64,000 bases of DNA from Rhodoglobus sp. (GTDB lineage: Bacteria > Actinomycetota > Actinomycetes > Actinomycetales > Microbacteriaceae). The notes under the pieces were generated by a model. That model was not told where the DNA came from. It did no database searches and saw nothing but the letters and a program-made list of their open reading frames with translations. Below, one piece after another: positions 53,037 through 61,318 of the stretch. Made by a program: the position numbers and the translations under genes. Where the stretch lies: the NCBI GenBank assembly GCA_025463515.1, contig JAODAQ010000051.1, positions 1-64,000 of the forward strand, written 5' to 3'. Position 1 is the stretch's first letter. Each line of letters starts with the position of its first letter.

Positions 53037-54533
53037 CTAGGTCGCCTCGAGCACCGCCATCGCCGCGTTGTGGCCGCCGAGCCCGCTGACGCCGCCGCCG
53101 CGCTGGGCGCCCGCGCCGCAGAGCAGGATCCGAGGATGCTCGGTCGCGACGCCCCACCGCCGGGCGGGGGTGTCGAGCGGGGCGTCGTCCTCCGCGAACG
53201 GCCACGACAGCGGGCCGTGGAAGATGTTGCCGCCGGGCAGCCCCAGTGCGTGCTCCAGGTCGAGGGTGGTCTTCGTCTCGATCGTGGGGCGGCCTGCGGC
53301 ATCCGTCAGCAGAAGGCCCTCAATGGGCTCGGCGAGCACGCTGTCGAGCGAGGCGATGGCGGCGGCCTGCAGGGAAGCGCGCCGCTCGTCGTTGTTCGCC
53401 TCGGTGACGAGCCGGGCCGGGGTGTGCAGGCCGAACACCGTGAGGGTCTGCGCGCCGCTCGCCCGCAGCTCGGGGGAGAGGATCGTCGGGTCCGTCAGCG
53501 AGTGGCAGTAGATCTCGCACGGGAGCGGCTCGGGGATGCCGCCCGCGCTCGCCGCGTCATAGGCGGCGGAGAGCTGCGACCAGGTCTCGTTGATGTGGAA
53601 CGTGCCGCCGAACGCGGCCGCGGGGTCGACCGCGGCGTCGCGGAGGCGGGGGAGGCGCGAGACGAGGAGGTTGACCTTGACCTGGGCGCCCTCGCTGGTT
53701 GGCGAGATTTCGACAGGCTCAATCAGCGAGGCGAGGGTCGACGGCGCCACGTTCGCCAGCACCCAGTCCGCCGCGAGCACGCGCTCGTCGTCCCGGTGCC
53801 GGTAGGTGACCTCGCCGTCGGGGGTGATGGCCGTGACCGTCGCGCCCGTGATGATCTCGGCGCCCGCGAGCTGCGCGGCCCGGGCGAGCTCGCCCGTCAC
53901 GGCGCCCATGCCGCCGACCGGGACGTCCCAGTCGCCGGTCCCGCCGCCGATCACGTGGTAGACGAAGCAGCGGTTGCCCGCGAGCGTCTCGTCGATGTTG
54001 GGGGCGAAGGTGCCGATGAGGGCGTCCGTGAGGACGACACCGCGCACGAGGTCGTCGGTGAACGTCTCCGCGATCGTCTCGCCGATCGGGCGCTCGATCA
54101 GGGATGCCCAGAGTGCGTCATCCCCGACGGCCCGCCGCGCCTCGGCCCGGGTGAGCAGCGGCTCGGTCACGGTGGGGAACAGCGCCCGCGCGAGGCGGCC
54201 GGTGCCCGCGTAGAAGTCGTGCCAGCCGGCGGGGGCGTCGGGGGACTCGTTGTCGACGAGCAGGCCGTGGTCCGTTCCGGGGGCCGGCGTGTAGGACGAG
54301 TACCGGCGCCGGGCGAGGGCCACGTCGAGGCGCAGGTCGCGGATGATGCTCGCGGGGAGCAGCGAGACCAGGTACGAGTAGCGGGAGAGGCGGGCATCCA
54401 CCCCCTCGAAAGCCTGCGCGGAGACCGCGGCGCCGCCGACGTGGTCCAGGCGCTCGAGCACCGTCACGCGCTTGCCCGCCAGGGCGAGGTAGGCCGCGGC
54501 GACCAGGCCGTTGTGGCCGCCGCCGACGATCAC
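53037..54533 (-). CDS. phytoene-desaturase-like NAD(P)/FAD oxidoreductase with an in-frame repeat
   Basis: A roughly 498-residue flavoprotein of the CrtI/amine-oxidase superfamily: IVGGGHNGLVAAAYLALAGKR, VLERLDHVGGAAVS, and C-terminal FHGPLSWPFAEDD and ILLCGAGAQRGGGVSGLGGHNAA. No carotenoid genes adjoin it, so the substrate is open. The start is uncertain: GTG 54533 begins right at the FAD motif; an upstream non-ATG codon coupled to the MarR stop would also fit. Residues about 268-281 (ASLIEPVEISPTSE) are encoded by a palindromic repeat. Confidence 0.82.
   Translation of the reverse strand: MIVGGGHNGLVAAAYLALAGKRVTVLERLDHVGGAAVSAQAFEGVDARLSRYSYLVSLLPASIIRDLRLDVALARRRYSSYTPAPGTDHGLLVDNESPDAPAGWHDFYAGTGRLARALFPTVTEPLLTRAEARRAVGDDALWASLIERPIGETIAETFTDDLVRGVVLTDALIGTFAPNIDETLAGNRCFVYHVIGGGTGDWDVPVGGMGAVTGELARAAQLAGAEIITGATVTAITPDGEVTYRHRDDERVLAADWVLANVAPSTLASLIEPVEISPTSEGAQVKVNLLVSRLPRLRDAAVDPAAAFGGTFHINETWSQLSAAYDAASAGGIPEPLPCEIYCHSLTDPTILSPELRASGAQTLTVFGLHTPARLVTEANNDERRASLQAAAIASLDSVLAEPIEGLLLTDAAGRPTIETKTTLDLEHALGLPGGNIFHGPLSWPFAEDDAPLDTPARRWGVATEHPRILLCGAGAQRGGGVSGLGGHNAAMAVLEAT
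53691..53730. repeat. REP-like palindrome inside a coding region (TTGAGCCTGTCGAAA type)
   Basis: CTCGCTGGTT (53691-53700) and AATCAGCGAG (53721-53730) pair with one mismatch; between them lies ATTTCGACAGGCTCAAT. The ends recall the GGTTGAG...TCGAAACC theme of family 1. It is translated in frame on the minus strand. Confidence 0.7.
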
Positions 54534-54546
54534 GATGTCGCGCTGC

Positions 54547-55026
54547 TCAGGCAGGAGCGTTGACCTCGTCGCAGATCGGCGGCGCGATGGTGTCGAGCAC
54601 CTTGTGCGAGATGCGCAGGAGCACGCTCTTCTCGTCGTCGTCGAGCACGTCGAAGAAGTACTGCCGCACGGCGTCCCTGCGGTCGCGCTCGGCATTGAGC
54701 ACGGCGCGGCTGCCGTCCTCAGTCAGGACCACCCACACCCCGCGGGCGTCGTCGCCGCACTCCTGGCGCTTGACGAGCTCGCGCTGCTCCATGCGGGTGA
54801 TCTGGTGGGAGACCCTGCTCTTCTCCCAGCCGATGAGATCGCCGATCTGGCCGGCGCGCAGCTGCTTGGAGGGGTCGTTGAAGAGGGCGATGAGGATCTC
54901 GTAGTCCGCGGTGGAGATCCCCGCGTCGGCCTGCAGGCGCCGTTCGAGGGTGAGCTCGAGCTGCCGCCGCATGATGTAGAAGGAACGCCATAGTTCCTTC
55001 TCGTGCTGCGTGGTCTCGGTGGTCAT
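54547..55026 (-). CDS. MarR-family transcriptional regulator
   Basis: A 159-residue winged-helix regulator (ISTADYEILIALFNDPSKQLRAGQIGDLIGWEKSRVSHQITRMEQREL, then GVWVVLTEDG). ATG 55026 is preferred to the upstream codon at 55059, which would overlap the operator region. Divergent from an FMN-dependent oxidoreductase; the pair shares an inverted repeat. Redox-active phenols or quinones are plausible ligands, by analogy only. Confidence 0.88.
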   Translation of the reverse strand: MTTETTQHEKELWRSFYIMRRQLELTLERRLQADAGISTADYEILIALFNDPSKQLRAGQIGDLIGWEKSRVSHQITRMEQRELVKRQECGDDARGVWVVLTEDGSRAVLNAERDRRDAVRQYFFDVLDDDEKSVLLRISHKVLDTIAPPICDEVNAPA

Positions 55027-55044
55027 GTCACCTATCCTACTAGG

Positions 55045-55090
55045 TAGTTGACACGTCATCCATGGAAGAGTTAGGGTGACACGTCAACTA
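55045..55090. promoter_or_regulatory. inverted repeat in divergent MarR / oxidoreductase promoter
   Basis: TAGTTGACACGTCA (55045-55058) and TGACACGTCAACTA (55077-55090) are inverted copies with two mismatches. The palindromic TTGAC/GTCAA ends also look like -35 elements. Likely binding sites for the MarR protein on both sides. Confidence 0.6.
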
Positions 55091-55104
55091 CTGAAAGGGC
55101 ATCC

Positions 55105-55686
55105 GTGTCAGACCTCAAGATCGGCATCATTCTCGGCAGCACCCGACCCGGCCGCAAGGGCGATCAGGTTGCGAAGTGGGTTCTCGAGCAGGCGTCGAAG
55201 CGCAGCTCCGCAGCCTACGAGCTGGTGGATCTCGCCGACTTCGCCCTCCCCCACCTCGACGAGGCCATCACCGCCTCGCAGGGCCGCTACGAGAACGAGC
55301 ACACCAAGGCCTGGGCAGCCGCGGTAGCCCAGTACGACGGATTCGTCTTCGTGACCCCCGAGTACAACCACTCCACGTCGGGCGCCCTCAAGAACGCGAT
55401 CGACTTCATCTACGCCGAGTGGAACAACAAGGCGGCCGGCTTCGTCAGCTACGGCGTCGCGGGCGGAACTCGCGCGGTCGAGCACCTGCGCCTCATCGTC
55501 GGCGAGCTCCAGATCGCCGACGTGCGCCAGCAGGTCGCGGTGTCGCTCCTCACCGACTTCGAGGGCTACACCACCCTCAAGCCGCTTCCCCACCTCGAGC
55601 CCGGTCTCACGACCATGCTCGACCAGGTCGAGTCGTGGTCGGGCGCGCTGCGCTCGGTGCGCGAGGCGGCGCTGGTCTCGGCGTAG
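55105..55686 (+). CDS. NAD(P)H-dependent FMN oxidoreductase
   Basis: A 193-residue flavodoxin-fold reductase: IGIILGSTRPGRKGDQVAKW (phosphate loop of FMN) and FVTPEYNHSTSGALKNAIDF. Similar to SsuE/azoreductase-type enzymes that reduce quinones or azo compounds. GTG 55105, with AAAGGG upstream. Divergent from MarR; a strong terminator follows. Confidence 0.88.
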   Translation: MSDLKIGIILGSTRPGRKGDQVAKWVLEQASKRSSAAYELVDLADFALPHLDEAITASQGRYENEHTKAWAAAVAQYDGFVFVTPEYNHSTSGALKNAIDFIYAEWNNKAAGFVSYGVAGGTRAVEHLRLIVGELQIADVRQQVAVSLLTDFEGYTTLKPLPHLEPGLTTMLDQVESWSGALRSVREAALVSA

Positions 55687-55698
55687 GCGCGGTTCCCG

Positions 55699-55727
55699 AA
55701 GGGCCCGGCCACGGCGGCCGGGCCCTT
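55699..55727 (+). terminator. Rho-independent-type hairpin
   Basis: AAGGGCCCGGCC (55699-55710) and GGCCGGGCCCTT (55716-55727) form a 12-base stem with a 5-base loop, twelve bases after the oxidoreductase stop, followed by T and C. Confidence 0.8.
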
Positions 55728-55846
55728 TCGCGCGGTTCAGTATTCAGGAGTCAATGGGGCTGGATGGGGTGAAGTCAGCCAGGGGGAACACTTCTGCAGC
55801 ATCAGCAACTCGTGCCCCGTGACATCCTGAGTTGCGAACGGGTGTG

Positions 55847-55927
55847 GCGGCTCAAACGGGTGCGGCTCAACCGGGTGATGCTGCACAAACGGGTGCGGCT
55901 GCACAAACGGGTGCGGCTGCTCAACCG
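55847..55927. repeat. short degenerate tandem repeat
   Basis: About five units of 15-18 bases containing GCGGCT(G)CACAAACGGGT or GGCTCAACCGGGT. Two adjacent 18-base units around 55884-55919 are identical. The array ends at the 3' end of the LysR gene. Confidence 0.65.
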
Positions 55928-56793
55928 GCCGAGCGGGCCAGGGCTGAGCGGCACGCGATGATGCCCGGCCGGGCGGCGCTCGCCGTGCGCGCGGAGGTGA
56001 ACACCGTGCGGCGCGGGGCTCCAGGCAGAGACAGCAGCCGGATGCCCGGCTCGCGCCCGCCCCACACCAAGTTGGGCAGTAGCGCGACGGCGTGCCCGCT
56101 CTCGATCAGCCTGATGTGGGCCTGCAGGTCGGCGGTCTCGAACCGGACGTCGGGCTCGAAGCCCGCCTGACGGCAGAGCTGCTCGGCGAAGTGCCGTGAC
56201 GCGGTGCCGCGCGGCTCCATCACCCACGCCGACTCCGCGAGGTCGGCGAGAGACGACGCCTCGAAGGGCACGCCGAGCCGCAGCTCGTCCTCGAGCAGGG
56301 GAATGCGATCCAGGTCGGGCTTGAGCGGCGCCGCGTGGCCGGGGTACTGCTCGGCGACCACGAGGTCGAACTCCCGGGTCCACGTCTCCACGAGCGCGCT
56401 CTCCGGCTCGCGCTGCGTCACCTCCACGCGCAGCTGCGGGTACTCGTCGCGCAGGATGGTGAGCGCCTGCGGCACGATGCCGAGTGCCGCGGACTGGAAC
56501 ACGGCGAGCCGCACCGTGCCGGTGACTTCGGTGAGGGAGTGGTCGAGTTCCGCCGCCATGAGCTCGAGCCGTTCGAGCAGGGCGGCCGTGTGGCGCACGA
56601 GCACGTCGGCCTGCGGGGTGAGGCGCACTCGGCGTCCGGATTTCTCGAGCAGCGGCATCCCGGCCTCCGCCTCCAACAGCGCGAGCTGCTGCGACACCGA
56701 TGACGGGGTGTAGGAGAGCGCAGCGGCCACGGCCGCGATCGTGCCCCGCAGGTGCAGCTCGTGCAGCAGGCGGAGGCGTTTGACGTCAAGCAT
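55921..56793 (-). CDS. LysR-family transcriptional regulator
   Basis: A 290-residue regulator: N-terminal helix-turn-helix (LRLLHELHLRGTIAAVAAALSYTPSSVSQQLALLEAEAG) and a periplasmic-binding-like effector domain (LVVAEQYPG, RLIESGHAVALLPNLV). Divergent from putA across about 77 bases, so control of proline catabolism is likely. Confidence 0.88.
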   Translation of the reverse strand: MLDVKRLRLLHELHLRGTIAAVAAALSYTPSSVSQQLALLEAEAGMPLLEKSGRRVRLTPQADVLVRHTAALLERLELMAAELDHSLTEVTGTVRLAVFQSAALGIVPQALTILRDEYPQLRVEVTQREPESALVETWTREFDLVVAEQYPGHAAPLKPDLDRIPLLEDELRLGVPFEASSLADLAESAWVMEPRGTASRHFAEQLCRQAGFEPDVRFETADLQAHIRLIESGHAVALLPNLVWGGREPGIRLLSLPGAPRRTVFTSARTASAARPGIIACRSALARSAG

Positions 56794-56870
56794 CGGCCTA
56801 GCTAATCATTAATGTGTCGAAAGCGTCGCTTTTACTAATCGAATCAGGTAGGCACTCTATTCTGATGGAC

Positions 56871-59800
56871 ATGCCCGAGAACCCGGCCGACCTCGCTGAC
56901 GAGACCATCGCGACAGTGCGACGGTGGCTCGCCGAGTCGGCAGACGTCAAGGCCGATCCGAGTGCAGCCCGCCTGGCGGGGGTGCTCAAGGATCCGCGCG
57001 GCCTCGAGTTCACCATCGGCTTCGTGGACAAGGTGGTCCGCCCGGAGGACCTGCGCGTCGCGGGCCGCAACCTCGAGCGCCTGAGCCGGCTCGTCCCGGC
57101 GTTCCTGCCCTGGTACCTACGCGCCGCGATCGTCGTCGGCGGCGGTTTCGCCGCGATCGTGCCGTGGCCCATCGTCCCGATCGCGCGGCGCGTGCTGCGC
57201 GGCATGGTCGGGCACCTCGTGATCGATGCGACCCCCGAGAAGCTCGACAAGAGCCTCGTGAAACTGCGGCAGCGCGGCATCCGGCTCAACCTCAACCTGC
57301 TGGGCGAGGCGGTGCTCGGCGACGATGAGGCCAACAAGCGCCTCGAGGGCACACGCGACCTGCTCGCGCGCGACGACGTGGACTACGTGTCCATAAAGGT
57401 CTCTTCCGTGGCTGCCCAGCTGAGCATGTGGGCTTTCGACGACATGGTCGAGCGGGTCGTGGAGCGGCTGACTCCGCTGTACGAGCTGGCCGCGGCATCC
57501 CCGACCGCCAAGTTCATCAACCTCGACATGGAGGAGTACCGCGACCTCGACCTGACCGTCGCGGTGTTCCAGAAGCTGCTCGAGCAGCCGCGCCTCCGAA
57601 ACCTCGAGGCCGGCATCGTGCTGCAGGCCTACCTGCCCGACGCGCTCTCCGCGCTGCAGGGGCTCACCGGCTGGGCGATCAGCCGGCGCCGCGAGGGCGG
57701 TGCGGGCATCAAGGTGCGCGTGGTCAAGGGCGCCAACCTCGCCATGGAGAACGTCGACGCGACGATGCACGACTGGCCGCTCGCGACCTGGGGCAGCAAG
57801 CGCGAGACCGACACGAACTACAAGCGCGTGCTCGACTGGGCCTTCACGCCCGAGCGCACCGACGCCGTCCGCATCGGCGTCGCGGGCCACAACCTCTTCG
57901 ACATCGCGTTCGCGTGGCTGCTCGCGAAGCAGCGCCGGGTCGAGAACCGGGTCGAGTTCGAGATGCTCCTGGGCATGGCGACGGGCCAGGCGGAGGCCGT
58001 GAAGAAGGATGTCGGCGGCCTCCTGCTCTACACCCCGGTCGTGCACCCGGGGGAGTTCGACTCCGCGATCAGCTATCTCATCCGCCGGCTCGAGGAGAAC
58101 GCGTCGAGCGAGAACTTCATGTCCGGCGTGTTCGAGCTCGCCGACAACCCCGCGGTGTTCGCGCGGGAGGCCGAGCGCTTCCTCGACTCCCTCCACCAGC
58201 TCGACACGACGGTGCCGTCCTCGCACCGCACCCAGCGCCGCGGTCACGAGAACGACGAGCGCCCGGATGCCGCGTTCCGCAACGAGCCCGACACCGACCC
58301 CGCGATCGCCGCCAACCGCGTATGGGCAAACGCCGTCCTGGCCCGCAGCGCGGAGTCCACCACGGGGTCGGACACCATCCGCGACGCGACGATCACCGAC
58401 GAGAACGCGCTCATGCAGCGCATCATCGGCGGCCACCGCGCCGGCGAGGGCTGGGGCGCCCGGCCCGCCGCCGAGCGCGCGCAGATCCTGCGGGACGCGG
58501 CCGACGTCCTCGGGGCGTTCCGCGGCCGACTCATCGAGGTGATGGCGAGCGAGACCGGCAAGACGATCGCCGAGGGCGACGTCGAGGTGAGCGAGGCGAT
58601 CGACTTCGCGCGCTACTACGCCGAGCGAGCGCTGGAGCTGGAGGGCGTCGAGGGCGCGACGTTCCGCCCGTCGCGGCTCACCGTCGTCACTCCGCCCTGG
58701 AACTTTCCGGTCGCGATCCCGGCAGGCTCCGTGCTGGCCGCGCTCGCCGCCGGCAGCGCCGTGATCGTCAAGCCCGCGCCCCAGGCCCGCCGCAGTGGGG
58801 CGGTCATGGTCGAGGCGCTGTGGGAGGCCGGCGTGCCGCGGGACGTGCTCGCGCTCGTGGACATCGAGGAGGGCGACCTCGGCCGCCGGCTCGTGTCGCA
58901 CCCGACAGTCGACCGCGTCATCCTCACCGGCGCCTACGAGACGGCGCAGCTGTTCCGGTCGTGGCGGCCCGACCTCCCGCTGCTCGCCGAGACGAGCGGC
59001 AAGAACGCGATCATCGTGACGCCGTCCGCCGATCTCGACCTCGCCGTCGGCGACGTCGTCCGCTCGGCCTTCGGGCACGCGGGGCAGAAGTGCTCTGCCG
59101 CCTCCCTCGTGATCCTGGTCGGCTCGGTCGGAACGAGCGAGCGGTTCCGCCGCCAGCTCATCGACGCGACGAAGACCCTGCGCGTCGGCTACCCGCAGGA
59201 CCCGCTGAGCCAGGTCGGGCCGATCGTCGAGCCCGCCCACGGCAAGCTACTGAAGGCGCTCACTACCCTCGACGCCGGTGAGCACTGGCTGGTGCGCCCG
59301 CGCGAGCTGGATGAGTCCGGCACCCTCTGGTCCCCCGGAGTGCGCGGGGGAGTCGCCGCCGGCAGCGAGTTCCACCTCACGGAGTACTTCGGCCCCGTGC
59401 TCGGGGTCATGACGGCGGCCACCCTCGACGAGGCGATCGCGCTGCAGAACGCGGTTCCGTACGGCCTGACGGCGGGCATCCACTCGCTGGATGCCGCGGA
59501 GGTTGCGCACTGGATCGACACCGTCGAGGCAGGCAACCTGTACGTGAACCGCGGTATCACCGGCGCCGTCGTGCGCCGCCAGCCGTTCGGCGGGTGGAAG
59601 CGCTCCACGGTCGGCACCTCCGCCAAGGCCGGCGGGCCCAACTACCTCATGACGCTCGGGTCGTGGGAGGCCGTCGAGCGCGAGCCGCGCAATGACATCC
59701 TGCTGCCGGGCATCTCCGACCGGGTCGCCTCGGTGATCAAGAAGGCCCAGGGCGGCCTCGACTTCCCCGAGTTCGACCGGGTGCGCCGCGCGGCCCAGAG

Positions 59801-60320
59801 CGACGAGGCCGCGTGGAACGCCGAGTTCGGCGTCAACCGCGACGTCTCGGCGCTCGGCGTCGAGCGGAACATCTTCCGCTACCTGCCGGTGCCCGTCACG
59901 ATCCGCCTCTCGGAGGGGGAGTCGCTCGGCCACCTCGTGCGGCTCATCGCCGCCGCCTCGCTGGCAGGCTCGCGCGTGACGATCAGCTCGCCGCTGCCCC
60001 TGCCGACCGCGCTCGTGCAGGCGTTCGACGACCCGCTCGCGCCGGCGAGCGTGCGCACGGTGACCATCGAGTCCGATGCCGCGTGGCTCGACCGGGTCGC
60101 GGCGGGCGGACTGCGCACCAGCCGCGTGCGCCTCATCGGCGGCGATGCCCTCGCGCTCGCCGAGGTCCTCAAGGGGAGCGTGGATGTCGCGGTCTGGTCC
60201 GGTCCCGTCACGACCGCGGGGCGCGTCGAGCTGCTGCCGTTCCTGCACGAGCAGGCCGTGAGCATCACCGCCCACCGGTTCGGCAACCCCGACGCGGACA
60301 TGGCGGGGCTCCCGCTGTAG
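56871..60320 (+). CDS. putA: bifunctional proline dehydrogenase / glutamate-semialdehyde dehydrogenase
   Basis: A 1149-residue fusion enzyme oxidising proline to glutamate. The ProDH barrel covers the first ~450 residues (YVSIKVSSVAAQLSMWAFDD, VVKGANLAMENV, GHNLFDIAFAWLLAKQRR, EMLLGMATGQAEAV). The ALDH domain follows (VVTPPWNFPVAIPAGS, TSGKNAIIV, and nucleophile Cys741 in GQKCSAASL). There is no N-terminal ribbon-helix-helix DNA-binding domain, so it is not self-regulating. The C-terminal ~200 residues are less conserved. ATG 56871 is preferred (TATTCT seven bases upstream) over ATG 56865 and GTG 56814. Confidence 0.93.
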   Translation: MPENPADLADETIATVRRWLAESADVKADPSAARLAGVLKDPRGLEFTIGFVDKVVRPEDLRVAGRNLERLSRLVPAFLPWYLRAAIVVGGGFAAIVPWPIVPIARRVLRGMVGHLVIDATPEKLDKSLVKLRQRGIRLNLNLLGEAVLGDDEANKRLEGTRDLLARDDVDYVSIKVSSVAAQLSMWAFDDMVERVVERLTPLYELAAASPTAKFINLDMEEYRDLDLTVAVFQKLLEQPRLRNLEAGIVLQAYLPDALSALQGLTGWAISRRREGGAGIKVRVVKGANLAMENVDATMHDWPLATWGSKRETDTNYKRVLDWAFTPERTDAVRIGVAGHNLFDIAFAWLLAKQRRVENRVEFEMLLGMATGQAEAVKKDVGGLLLYTPVVHPGEFDSAISYLIRRLEENASSENFMSGVFELADNPAVFAREAERFLDSLHQLDTTVPSSHRTQRRGHENDERPDAAFRNEPDTDPAIAANRVWANAVLARSAESTTGSDTIRDATITDENALMQRIIGGHRAGEGWGARPAAERAQILRDAADVLGAFRGRLIEVMASETGKTIAEGDVEVSEAIDFARYYAERALELEGVEGATFRPSRLTVVTPPWNFPVAIPAGSVLAALAAGSAVIVKPAPQARRSGAVMVEALWEAGVPRDVLALVDIEEGDLGRRLVSHPTVDRVILTGAYETAQLFRSWRPDLPLLAETSGKNAIIVTPSADLDLAVGDVVRSAFGHAGQKCSAASLVILVGSVGTSERFRRQLIDATKTLRVGYPQDPLSQVGPIVEPAHGKLLKALTTLDAGEHWLVRPRELDESGTLWSPGVRGGVAAGSEFHLTEYFGPVLGVMTAATLDEAIALQNAVPYGLTAGIHSLDAAEVAHWIDTVEAGNLYVNRGITGAVVRRQPFGGWKRSTVGTSAKAGGPNYLMTLGSWEAVEREPRNDILLPGISDRVASVIKKAQGGLDFPEFDRVRRAAQSDEAAWNAEFGVNRDVSALGVERNIFRYLPVPVTIRLSEGESLGHLVRLIAAASLAGSRVTISSPLPLPTALVQAFDDPLAPASVRTVTIESDAAWLDRVAAGGLRTSRVRLIGGDALALAEVLKGSVDVAVWSGPVTTAGRVELLPFLHEQAVSITAHRFGNPDADMAGLPL

Positions 60321-60326
60321 CGTGGA

Positions 60327-61145
60327 GTGGTGATCCCCTCTGTAGCGCTCAACGACGGCCACTCCATCCCCCAGCTCGGCTTCGGCACGTGGCCGTTGCA
60401 GGGCGACGATGCCGCGGCGGCGGTCTCCGCCGCCATCGGACTCGGCTACCGCCACATCGACACCGCGCGCAGGTACGGCAACGAGGACGGCGTCGGCGAG
60501 GGCATCCGGCGCAGCGGCATCGACCGCGCGGAGGTCTTCGTGACGACCAAGCTCGACGGCGAGTTCCAGGGCGACGACCGCGCGATCGCCGGCCTCCGGG
60601 GCTCGCTCGAGCTGCTCGGCACCGACTACGTCGACCTGCTGCTGATGCACTGGCCGCTGCCCTCCCGCGGCCAGTTCGTCTCCACCTGGCGCAGTTTCGA
60701 GAAGCTGAAGGCGGAGGGGCTGGTCCGCTCGATCGGCGTCTCGAACTTCAAGCCCGCGCACCTGGACCTGCTGCTCGCCGAGACCGACGTGGTGCCGGCG
60801 GTGAACCAGATCCAGCTCTCGCCCGCGATCCAGCGCCGCGAGCAGCGCGCCTACAACGCCGAGCACGGCATCATCACCGAGTCGTGGACCCCGATCAAGG
60901 GCGTGCTGCGCGAGGCCGTCGTCGAGGAGGTCGCCGAGAAGCACGGCCGCACCCCCGCGCAGGTCGTGCTGCGCTGGCACGTGCAGAACGGGCTCGTGGC
61001 GATCCCCAAGTCCGCAGACCCGGAGCGCATGGCGCAGAACCTCGCCGTCTTCGACTTCGAGCTCGACCACGGCGACCTCGCCAAGCTCGACACGCTCGAC
61101 GCGGGCCCGGACGCGGGTGTCGACTCGGACGTCGAGGGGCACTGA
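60327..61145 (+). CDS. aldo/keto reductase
   Basis: A 272-residue NADPH-dependent reductase. The catalytic tetrad is visible: Asp and Tyr in DTARRYGNE, Lys in VTTKLDG, His in LLMHWPLP. Cofactor region GLVAIPKSADPERMAQNL. It starts six bases after putA (two adjacent GTG codons, 60327 or 60330), so it is probably in the same operon and might reduce aldehydes from amino acid breakdown. Confidence 0.9.
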   Translation: MVIPSVALNDGHSIPQLGFGTWPLQGDDAAAAVSAAIGLGYRHIDTARRYGNEDGVGEGIRRSGIDRAEVFVTTKLDGEFQGDDRAIAGLRGSLELLGTDYVDLLLMHWPLPSRGQFVSTWRSFEKLKAEGLVRSIGVSNFKPAHLDLLLAETDVVPAVNQIQLSPAIQRREQRAYNAEHGIITESWTPIKGVLREAVVEEVAEKHGRTPAQVVLRWHVQNGLVAIPKSADPERMAQNLAVFDFELDHGDLAKLDTLDAGPDAGVDSDVEGH

Positions 61146-61155
61146 GCTGCTCGCC

Positions 61156-61189
61156 GGTTGAGTAGGCCGCCCGCGGCCGTCTCGAGACC
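61156..61189. repeat. REP-like family 1, single copy
   Basis: GGTTGAGTAGGCCGCCCGCG through CTCGAGACC (61156-61189), a diverged copy in the gap between convergent AKR and GntR genes. Confidence 0.78.
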
Positions 61190-61225
61190 GCGCGGGCTCG
61201 CGCGCTCACACCCTGCGTCCGAGCG

Positions 61226-61282
61226 CTCCGCCAACTCAGGACATTGGTTCGTCGTCCTGACAAATGTGCTGAGTTGGCGGAA
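61226..61282. repeat. palindrome family 2, third copy
   Basis: CTCCGCCAACTCAGGACATT (61226-61245) and AATGTGCTGAGTTGGCGGAA (61263-61282) pair with two mismatches around a 17-base loop. Same family as the copies at 45403 and 49579; here next to a family 1 copy. Confidence 0.82.
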
Positions 61283-61318
61283 CGATACGAGCAGAGCTGC
61301 GAACGCGGGAGCGTGCGG

